In this document: piece after piece, positions 25,083 through 31,527 of the stretch | How positions within the stretch are numbered: position 1 is the first letter of the stretch | Layout of the letters: each line of letters opens with the position of its first letter | Assembly (NCBI RefSeq): GCF_021440085.1 | Contig: NZ_JAKCPW010000007.1 | Span: forward strand, 186,001 to 250,000 | Length of the DNA stretch: 64,000 bases | From: Dyadobacter sp. CY261 | Lineage (GTDB): Bacteria > Bacteroidota > Bacteroidia > Cytophagales > Spirosomataceae | Direction of reading: 5' to 3' | Made by a program: the position numbers and the translations under genes | The notes under the pieces: model-generated | What the model saw: the letters and a program-made list of their open reading frames with translations, nothing else | Databases searched by the model: none | Told to the model about the DNA's origin: nothing

Positions 25083-25538
25083 TTATCCGGGTCTGTAACT
25101 GGCAACGGTAGTGTGCAGCATCACTGCACCCCATCACTGTATTCGAGTATGTCTCCGGGCTGGCAGTCGGGTGCAGTTGCTGTATGTCCGGTATGCTCAC
25201 GGCCTGATCAGATTGCCATTCGACCAGTTCTCACCCCAAAGCGAAAACAATACATCTTAACTAAAAACAAGGTCCCGCAAGTGCCTTTGGATTTTGAAAC
25301 GACTGGCCTAATGCCGTACCGTTGGAAAACCCAAGACCTCGTCCAGCTTCTTCTTGGCATAATCCCAACCGCCGTGAACAACAAAAAAGTTCTTCGTTTC
25401 TGCGATTGAGCAAAGCAATGAGTGGTCAGAAATAACATGAAAATATTAATATACTAAGTCTATGGATTAATATAATTTTTAACTTTCTTTGAAATCAGCC
25501 AGGTCCGGCATGATTTCAAAAACTTATCCTATCCATCA
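25083..25538. other. Intergenic stretch without a convincing gene
   Basis: A 98-residue frame at 25113-25409 has no recognisable domain, an irregular Cys-rich start and no start signal, and I do not accept it. A small hairpin GTGCAG...CTGCAC (25113-25129) follows the MTHFR-like gene and may help end transcription. The last 100 bases are AT-rich and probably carry the promoter of the gene at 25539. Confidence 0.5.
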
Positions 25539-26009
25539 ATGAAGCGCAAAAACCTCTACCTTGTTATTACTTTTTTCCTCATTAATACTCTGACAGCCTG
25601 GGCGCAGCGCGATGGATCTCACAAGCTGCCCAAGGAGGAAACCGCACAAATTAATGCCGTGCTGGATGCCTACCTTTCAACCTTTAATGCCAAAGACCTG
25701 AAAGGTTGGGAGGGGACCTATCATTTTCCGCATTACCGGTTGGCCAGCGGCAAAATGTCGGTGCTGGAAAAGGCCGGGCTGCGCGACTCCGCCAAGGTAT
25801 TCGGCCCGCTCATTAAGGCGGGTTGGGATTACAGCAAATGGGACCACCGGAACATCATCCAGGCTTCGGCCGATAAGGTGCACGTGGATACCAAATTTAC
25901 ACGTTACCGCAAGGATGGCAGTGCAGTGGGCTCATACGAAAGCTTGTACGTGCTCACCCGGGAAGATGGCCGCTGGGCGGTGAAATTGCGGTCGAGTTTT
26001 GCCGAGTAA
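25539..26009 (+). CDS. Exported NTF2/SnoaL-like protein
   Basis: The 156-residue product starts with a signal peptide (LYLVITFFLINTLTAWAQ). The mature part begins with a helix (AQINAVLDAYLSTFNAKDL) and has the cone-shaped NTF2-like pattern ending in ESLYVLTREDGRWAVKLRSS. Such domains bind small hydrophobic ligands or act as small enzymes. It lies 36 bases before the sulfatase gene on the same strand, so the two are probably one operon. No catalytic residues can be assigned. Confidence 0.75.
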   Translation: MKRKNLYLVITFFLINTLTAWAQRDGSHKLPKEETAQINAVLDAYLSTFNAKDLKGWEGTYHFPHYRLASGKMSVLEKAGLRDSAKVFGPLIKAGWDYSKWDHRNIIQASADKVHVDTKFTRYRKDGSAVGSYESLYVLTREDGRWAVKLRSSFAE

Positions 26010-26045
26010 TGTTCCGGTTATATCCCTCCTTTAAGTAGTCAAATC

Positions 26046-27656
26046 ATGAAAAAATTCCGCAAACCGCTTCTTGCAATCGCATTGATCCTGACCGCCCTGG
26101 CATTTTGGGCATTCTGGCCGCTGGGCAGCGACCGGTTCGAGATCCCACAGGATGAAGAGGCGATCAAAGCGAAAGAGATATTTCTGAAAGAGCCGATAAA
26201 AGACACCAGTCTGCGCAGGCCCAACATTATCGTTTTGGTAGCCGACGACCTGGGTAAGACAGACCTCCCGATTTATGGTAACCAAATCGTGGACGCGCCC
26301 AACATTACCGCGCTATCGCAGGAAGGTGCGCTGTTCAATGAAGCCTACGTGACCGCGCCGATCTGTTCGCCTTCACGCGCGGGACTTCTTACCGGCCGGT
26401 ATCAGCAGCGGTTTGGTTACGAGCTGCAACCGGTAAACCGGTATCGTAGTAACCGTTTCATCAAATGGGCGGCCAACAATCTCATCGACCTTCAGGAGCT
26501 TGAATTTATCGACTACGACGAGGTGCCCAGCGAAAAGGCCATTGCGCAGCAAGGGTTGCCGGTGCAGGAAATCACGATCGCCGATCTATTAAAAAAGAAC
26601 GGTTATCAAACAGGTATCGTCGGTAAATGGCATCAGGGATTCAGCGAGCAGTTTTTGCCGTTGCGTCGGGGATTCGACTACCATTATGGGTTTTATGAGG
26701 CCTATTCGTATTTCGATGACAGTACAAAAACGATTAACGTCCACCATCCGGGCGTGATGGACTCACATATATGGGAGACCGGTACCACCGGCGCGGCCGC
26801 CAAGCGCCGTAACGACAAGATCATCGAGGTGAAAGAATTTTATACCGATGCCCTGGCAAAAGAAGCGGTGCAGTATATTGAACAAAATAAAGACAAGCCA
26901 TTTTTCCTGTATGTTCCTTTCAACGCGCCGCATACGCCATTTCAGGCTTATCAAAAGGATGTTGATCACTACCGGTCCAAGGGCGTAAACGACCTTAACA
27001 AGGCAGTTTATTATTCATTAATTACCGGATTGGACAAAGCAATCGGGGAAATTAACGACAAGGTAAAGGCACTGAACCTGGAAGAAAACACCCTGATCTT
27101 CTTTCTAAGCGATAATGGCGGCGCAACTTACACGCACGCGACCGACAACGCGCCCCTGCGCGGAGGCAAAATGTCTCTTTATGAAGGCGGCGTAAATGTG
27201 CCGTTCGTTTTGAAATGGAAGGGCAAGGTGAAGCCCGCAAGCGTGGTCGAAACGCCGGTAAGTTCGCTGGACATTTTCGCGACCGCCGCTGCGGTGTCTG
27301 CCTCGGAACTACCCAAAGACAGACGCTATGATGGCGTAGATCTGGTTTCTTATTTGAATACCGACGGAGGTCCAGCTCCCCACTCTGCATTGTGCTGGCG
27401 TTCCGGCGGCAACAAGGCGATTCGCAAAGGTGACTGGAAGTTGGTTATCAACCAAACAGACAAGATAACGGCACTGTTTAATCTCAAAAATGACAAGGCA
27501 GAACTACATAACCTCGCAGCGGCGAATGCAGCCAAGGTAGGCGAATTAAAAAAGGATCTCTCAGACTGGGAAAGCGGCCTTATCAAGCCGTTGTGGCCCG
27601 GTAATGGTTATTACAAGAATGTATTCGAAGGAAAGACCGACCGCTTTTCTTTATAG
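26046..27656 (+). CDS. Sulfatase (formylglycine type, family S1)
   Basis: The 536-residue protein has an N-terminal hydrophobic segment (LLAIALILTALAFWAFW) that anchors or exports it. The calcium-binding Asp pair lies in VADDLGKTD (Asp67, Asp68), and Cys107 in the signature CSPSRAGLLTGR is the residue converted to formylglycine by a maturase. GIVGKWHQG and FLSDNGG are further family motifs. It removes sulfate esters from a glycan or a small aryl sulfate, probably in the periplasm. No maturase gene is nearby. It shares its operon with the NTF2-like protein. Confidence 0.93.
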   Translation: MKKFRKPLLAIALILTALAFWAFWPLGSDRFEIPQDEEAIKAKEIFLKEPIKDTSLRRPNIIVLVADDLGKTDLPIYGNQIVDAPNITALSQEGALFNEAYVTAPICSPSRAGLLTGRYQQRFGYELQPVNRYRSNRFIKWAANNLIDLQELEFIDYDEVPSEKAIAQQGLPVQEITIADLLKKNGYQTGIVGKWHQGFSEQFLPLRRGFDYHYGFYEAYSYFDDSTKTINVHHPGVMDSHIWETGTTGAAAKRRNDKIIEVKEFYTDALAKEAVQYIEQNKDKPFFLYVPFNAPHTPFQAYQKDVDHYRSKGVNDLNKAVYYSLITGLDKAIGEINDKVKALNLEENTLIFFLSDNGGATYTHATDNAPLRGGKMSLYEGGVNVPFVLKWKGKVKPASVVETPVSSLDIFATAAAVSASELPKDRRYDGVDLVSYLNTDGGPAPHSALCWRSGGNKAIRKGDWKLVINQTDKITALFNLKNDKAELHNLAAANAAKVGELKKDLSDWESGLIKPLWPGNGYYKNVFEGKTDRFSL

Positions 27657-27786
27657 ACGATACAGTTAATTAGCATATGGTTTTGAGCACACCCGGCCCG
27701 ACAGAGATCCTTTCGCAGGAGGTGGCTGTACGGGCATGACCTACCTGGCAGCCGCTAATTGGGAGAATTAGGAAAGGCCTTCGATT

Positions 27787-27802
27787 TGTGACATAGGTCA
27801 CG
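27787..27802. promoter_or_regulatory. CRP/FNR-like operator candidate
   Basis: TGTGACATAGGTCACG matches the TGTGA-N6-TCACA type in nine of ten key bases and has the perfect arms GTGAC/GTCAC. Its centre is 63 bases upstream of the epoxide hydrolase ATG. Bacteroidota carry CRP/FNR-family regulators, but the binding consensus in this group is less certain. Confidence 0.45.
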
Positions 27803-27857
27803 TAATGCCGCCTTTGTCATGCTATTCCTTTGTGTCAGAATTTAGATACGAAACAAA

Positions 27858-29210
27858 ATGAAAAAGCAAATAATTTTAATGGCGGGCGCCCTCCGGGCGC
27901 TTAGCCTTCGGGTGGCAGCCGAATTCTTGATTACCACGGGTTTGCTGGCTGGCGCATTAGCGATAGCTGCCCCGGTAACCGCCCAGACCACCACGGTTGC
28001 GGATACAGCCATCCGTCCATATCAGGTGCATATTCCCAATGCGGAGCTCGCTGACCTCAAACATCGCATAGCCGCGACCAGGTGGCCTGACAAGGAATTA
28101 GTAAAAGACGAAACGCAGGGCGTGCAAAGCGCCACCATGAAGGCCCTTGCCGACTACTGGGCCACAAAATATGACTGGCGCAAAATTGAAACCAGGCTGA
28201 ATGCCCTTCCCCAGTTCGTCACCAACATTGACGGCGTGGATATTCACTTTATCCATGTTCGTTCAAAGAACAGGAATGCATTACCGGTAATCATTACCCA
28301 CGGTTGGCCGGGCTCTGTCATTGAACAGCTTAAAATCATCGGTCCGCTGACGGATCCCGTGCAATATGGCGGCAAAGCGGAAGATGCTTTTGATGTGGTG
28401 ATTCCCTCAATACCTGGCCACGGTTTTTCTGGCAAGCCCTCCGATTTGGGATGGAACCCTGTGCGGGTGGCAAAAGCGTGGATAACGCTAATGAACCGGC
28501 TGGGTTACAAGGAGTACGTGGCACAGGGTGGCGACTGGGGTAATGCGATCTCCGAAAATATGGCGCTGATCGCCCCTCCCGGATTGCTCGGTATCCACAC
28601 CAATATGGCAGCCGCTGTCCCTGCCGAAATTTCGAAAGCATTGGCTACCGGTACCTTGCCCGTCGGGCTTTCGGCAGATGAACGAAATGCCTATGCGCAA
28701 CTGGATTTCTTTTACAAGAAAGGATTGGGCTATGCCAGTGAAATGAGCCTCCGGCCGCAAACCCTGTACGCCATTGATGATTCGCCAGTAGGCCTCGCCG
28801 CTTGGATGCTGGATCATGACGACCGGAGCTATAAACTCATTACGCGGGTATTTGCCGGAAAAGAGGAGGGTCTTACGCGGGATGATATCCTGGACAACAT
28901 TACCTTGTACTGGCTTACCCGCACTGGCATTACTTCGGCCCGGTTATATTGGGAGGCTTCGCAGGGAGCTACGGGCGGCTTTTTCGATCCAAGAGGTTTG
29001 AAGATCCCCGTGGCCGTGAGTGCTTTTCCCGACGAGATTTATGCGGTGCCCCGCACTTGGGCGGAACGGGCTTATCCCAAACTGATCTATTTTAATAAGC
29101 TGAATAAAGGCGGGCATTTTGCGGCCTGGGAACAGCCAGAGGCTTTTACTGATGAATTACGCGCAGCGTTTCAATCACTTCGCGGAAAACAAGGATTATC
29201 CATCAAATGA
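27858..29210 (+). CDS. Exported epoxide hydrolase (EHN plus alpha/beta hydrolase)
   Basis: The 450-residue protein has the N-terminal EHN domain (YQVHIPNAELADLKHRIAAT) and an alpha/beta hydrolase domain with oxyanion motif HGWPGS, nucleophile Asp226 in QGGDWGN, and His in KGGHFAAWEQPE. It would open epoxides to diols. The leader up to AAPVTAQ is long, about 43 residues, with extra Arg residues in the middle; part of it is encoded by a perfect GCGCCC/GGGCGC hairpin at 27886-27900. The next gene overlaps its stop by four bases. A CRP-like site lies upstream. Confidence 0.9.
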   Translation: MKKQIILMAGALRALSLRVAAEFLITTGLLAGALAIAAPVTAQTTTVADTAIRPYQVHIPNAELADLKHRIAATRWPDKELVKDETQGVQSATMKALADYWATKYDWRKIETRLNALPQFVTNIDGVDIHFIHVRSKNRNALPVIITHGWPGSVIEQLKIIGPLTDPVQYGGKAEDAFDVVIPSIPGHGFSGKPSDLGWNPVRVAKAWITLMNRLGYKEYVAQGGDWGNAISENMALIAPPGLLGIHTNMAAAVPAEISKALATGTLPVGLSADERNAYAQLDFFYKKGLGYASEMSLRPQTLYAIDDSPVGLAAWMLDHDDRSYKLITRVFAGKEEGLTRDDILDNITLYWLTRTGITSARLYWEASQGATGGFFDPRGLKIPVAVSAFPDEIYAVPRTWAERAYPKLIYFNKLNKGGHFAAWEQPEAFTDELRAAFQSLRGKQGLSIK

Positions 29211-29686
29211 GAAATTTAATATTCATCGCCTTGCTGTTGTTGCATTACAATGGCAAGGCTCAAAATCCGAAGACAATGAAAACGTCAAATGAAGATTCAT
29301 TGATCATTTCACAAACATTGGAAAACGACTATTTCAATGGGATTTATACCGGCGATGTGGAACAGCTTCGTAGTATTTATCATCCTGGAACCCTGCTTTG
29401 GGGCGATGTAAAGGGACAACCTTATGCGAAAACGCTGCCGGAATACCTGGATGGTGTAGCGCATCGCCAGAGCCCAAAAGATTCGGGCAAACCATTCAAA
29501 GGAGAAGTGCTCAACATAAGGGTTACCAATTCCATTGCCGTGGCTGAGGTAAGGGTAAAAATGTATGATTTCCTTTATCATGAATACCTATCTTTTCATA
29601 AAATAGAAGGTAAATGGCTCTTGGTGAACAAGATGATCAGCGACGTGGTAGAGAATGCGGCGAGCCCGGCTGGTACTGACCGTTGA
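29207..29686 (+). CDS. Exported NTF2-like (lumazine-binding type) protein
   Basis: The ATG overlaps the epoxide hydrolase stop (ATGA), so the two are translationally coupled. The 159-residue product has a signal peptide (LIFIALLLLHYNGKAQ) and then a typical NTF2-like domain: LENDYFNGIYTGDVEQLRSI, FHPGT-like IYHPGTLLWGD, EYLDGVAHRQSP and KIEGKWLLVNKMIS. The family contains small isomerases, hydrolases and ligand-binding proteins. Coupling suggests that it helps the epoxide hydrolase or handles the same compound; that is inference. Confidence 0.8.
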   Translation: MRNLIFIALLLLHYNGKAQNPKTMKTSNEDSLIISQTLENDYFNGIYTGDVEQLRSIYHPGTLLWGDVKGQPYAKTLPEYLDGVAHRQSPKDSGKPFKGEVLNIRVTNSIAVAEVRVKMYDFLYHEYLSFHKIEGKWLLVNKMISDVVENAASPAGTDR

Positions 29687-29703
29687 GTGATACGTGAAAG
29701 AAA

Positions 29704-29770
29704 TGTCAGGAATTTTCGGATGACCTGGGGGACGACCTCCATCAGGTTGTCGCAGATGAAATTCCTGACA
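29704..29770. repeat. Perfect 12-bp inverted repeat with inner stem
   Basis: TGTCAGGAATTT (29704-29715) is repeated inverted as AAATTCCTGACA (29759-29770). Inside, ACCTG pairs with CAGGT (about 29723-29746). The whole forms a 67-base hairpin-like unit in the gap between the NTF2-like and NIPSNAP genes. No T-run follows. Confidence 0.55.
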
Positions 29771-29909
29771 TTCGCCATGCTAAACCTTATCGGCCCGGCC
29801 GTGCTCAATGCAAAAAGCACATTCGATTTATTGTTTTAAGCCATGCTGCCGATGCGCTTTTCAAACCCAGTTATTAGACGAGTAATCAACCAATAAAACC
29901 ATTTCCAAT

Positions 29910-30689
29910 ATGCAACGCAGAAAATTTATCCAGTCCTCGCTGGCAGTTACCGCGGCGGCCGCATCCACAGCCAACACCGCATTAGCAGGCAGCAATCATC
30001 TGGCACAAAAGGAAGTATACGAATGGCGCGAATACGAAATGCGCTTCGGCGCTGATCAGACGCAACTGGAAAATTATTTCAAAACAGCCCTGATTCCTGC
30101 ACTGAACAAGCATGGTGTAAAAACCGTGGGCGTTTTCAAGGAATGGCACCCGTCGGACCCGGCAAAAATCTATTTGCTGACACCATATTCTTCCATTGAA
30201 AGCTACTTTTCTATCAACCTCAAACTAAAAACCGACGCGGATTACATTAAAAACAGCGCCGCCTACAATAGCGTACCTGCGGGCAAAGCCTTGTACAGCC
30301 GCTTCACCTCCTCATTAATGGTTGCTTTCGATGGTTGGCCTTCATTGGTCGCCCCGGGAAAATCCAAGATATTTGAATTACGGACTTACGAAGGTTACAG
30401 TGAGGATGCCGTCAAAAGAAAGATCAAGATGTTCAATGACGGGGAGTATCCCATTTTCAAAAGAGCGAAATTGGATCCTGTGTTTTTCGGAGAGGTAATC
30501 GCCGGGGATAAGCTGCCTCGCCTTACCTACCTGATTGCATGCGACAATATGGAGGAACGCGATAAAGGGTGGGGCGCGTTTGTGGCTGATCCGGAATGGG
30601 AAAAGTTGGTCGGGGATGCGCAGTATGCGGATACGATTTCCAAGATCAGCAATGCGTTTTTGGTTGCGACGGAGTATTCGCAGGTATAA
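29910..30689 (+). CDS. Tat-exported NIPSNAP-family protein
   Basis: The 259-residue product starts with a twin-arginine signal (MQRRKFIQSSLAVTAAAAST) and contains two NIPSNAP ferredoxin-like halves: EWREYEMRFGADQTQLENYF with FKEWHPSDPAKIYLLTPY, and KIFELRTYEGYSEDAVKRK with FFGEVIAGDKLPRLTYLIA. Tat export suggests folding in the cytoplasm, perhaps with a cofactor. The biochemical role of bacterial NIPSNAP proteins is not settled. It ends at a shared terminator facing the DUF4242 gene. Confidence 0.85.
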   Translation: MQRRKFIQSSLAVTAAAASTANTALAGSNHLAQKEVYEWREYEMRFGADQTQLENYFKTALIPALNKHGVKTVGVFKEWHPSDPAKIYLLTPYSSIESYFSINLKLKTDADYIKNSAAYNSVPAGKALYSRFTSSLMVAFDGWPSLVAPGKSKIFELRTYEGYSEDAVKRKIKMFNDGEYPIFKRAKLDPVFFGEVIAGDKLPRLTYLIACDNMEERDKGWGAFVADPEWEKLVGDAQYADTISKISNAFLVATEYSQV

Positions 30690-30718
30690 GGGCAGACGAT
30701 CACGCTGGTAAAACAAAG

Positions 30719-30753
30719 TTTGCTGCCCTGGTCTAATGCCGGGGCAGCAAAAA
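30719..30753. terminator. Bidirectional terminator between convergent genes
   Basis: TTTGCTGCCC (30719-30728) and GGGCAGCAAA (30742-30751) form a perfect 10-bp stem; A/T-rich flanks give T-runs on both strands. It separates the NIPSNAP gene from the DUF4242 lipoprotein gene. Confidence 0.8.
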
Positions 30754-30777
30754 CTGCCTTACAAACCTAACCTATTG

Positions 30778-31407
30778 CTATTGTCCTTGCTTCACGCGGT
30801 GCACTTCGTCGGGAAGTAGCCCGTGAGCTTCTTTATGGGTTTTCACAACGTCGCTGCCGTCTTTGGCATTGGAGAGGCACATTACCGCTCCGGCTTTCTC
30901 ATCGACCCAGTAGTTGATGAAGTTCACGCCGTACTTGCCCTGTGTGGCCAGGTCTTTTACATGGGCCTCTTCCACGGCCTTTGCGGTAACCTTGCCTGCC
31001 CCGAGGTAGTGGATATCCAGGTAGAGGTCGGCGCCAGCACCGGGTGCGGCTTCCACGCCATCGGACACTGCATGTACGAGGTCGGGTACCAGCCCGTGCG
31101 CTTCCTTATGCGTGTGGTACAACGAAGCGGAATCCGGGGATTGGGCCAGGCAGTATACTTTGCCTTCTTTCTCATCCACCCAGTATTTGATGAATTTAAC
31201 GCCGTATTTGCCCTGCGTCTTCAGGTCCTTGGCGTGCGCCTCGGCTACGGCTTCGAACGTCACTTTTCCCGGTTCCAGGTTATGGACGTCCAGATAAAGA
31301 TTTTGTTTTGCAGATTGATCCGGGTTGTCGATGACTTTGCTGGAATCGTTGCCGCAAGAAAAAGCAAAGGCGCTGAATGCCAGTGCAGAAAGGATCATTT
31401 TTTTCAT
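30778..31407 (-). CDS. Lipoprotein with two tandem DUF4242 domains
   Basis: I use the ATG at 31407 (MKKMILSALAFSAFAFSCG, lipobox with Cys), giving 209 residues; the ATG at 31434 would add nine. The mature protein is a tandem duplication: LYLDVHNLEPGKVTFEAV...QGKYGVKFIKYWVDEKEGKVYCLAQSPD is followed by LYLDIHYLGAGKVTAKAV...QGKYGVNFINYWVDEKAGAVMCL. Each unit is a DUF4242 ferredoxin-like domain, the fold of the Streptomyces nickel-binding protein SCO4226. His and Cys residues (THKEAHGL, YCL/MCL) recur in both halves and could bind metal. It follows the LuxR-type regulator gene by 120 bases. Confidence 0.88.
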   Translation of the reverse strand: MKKMILSALAFSAFAFSCGNDSSKVIDNPDQSAKQNLYLDVHNLEPGKVTFEAVAEAHAKDLKTQGKYGVKFIKYWVDEKEGKVYCLAQSPDSASLYHTHKEAHGLVPDLVHAVSDGVEAAPGAGADLYLDIHYLGAGKVTAKAVEEAHVKDLATQGKYGVNFINYWVDEKAGAVMCLSNAKDGSDVVKTHKEAHGLLPDEVHRVKQGQ

Positions 31408-31468
31408 AACTTTTAGATGATTTGTTTTCTGCAAAGTAAGCCTGTCGCGTCCGGGGCGTTCTGGATGC

Positions 31469-31521
31469 TTTTCCCTATTTTACGATCGGGAATTCCCTAT
31501 TTTTCGGTCTTGTAGGGAAAA
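31469..31521. promoter_or_regulatory. Three TTCCCTA boxes between the LuxR regulator gene and the DUF4242 gene
   Basis: TTCCCTATTTT occurs at 31471-31481 and 31493-31503, exactly 22 bases apart (two helical turns), and the inverted TAGGGAAAA at 31513-31521 adds a third box 20 bases on. The boxes lie about 60-115 bases upstream of the lipoprotein ATG and just behind the regulator stop. They may be an operator; an alternative is a hairpin, since TTTTCCCTA and TAGGGAAAA are perfect inverted repeats. Confidence 0.5.
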
Positions 31522-31527
31522 GAAAGT

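Noticed and set aside
25113-25409. 98-residue frame between the MTHFR-like and NTF2-like genes
   Set aside because: No domain, no signal, irregular composition and no start context; left as intergenic sequence.
30823-31416. 197-residue plus-strand frame opposite the DUF4242 gene, with an apparent internal repetition
   Set aside because: The repetition is only the complement image of the duplicated DUF4242 domains; the minus strand carries the lipoprotein signal and motifs.
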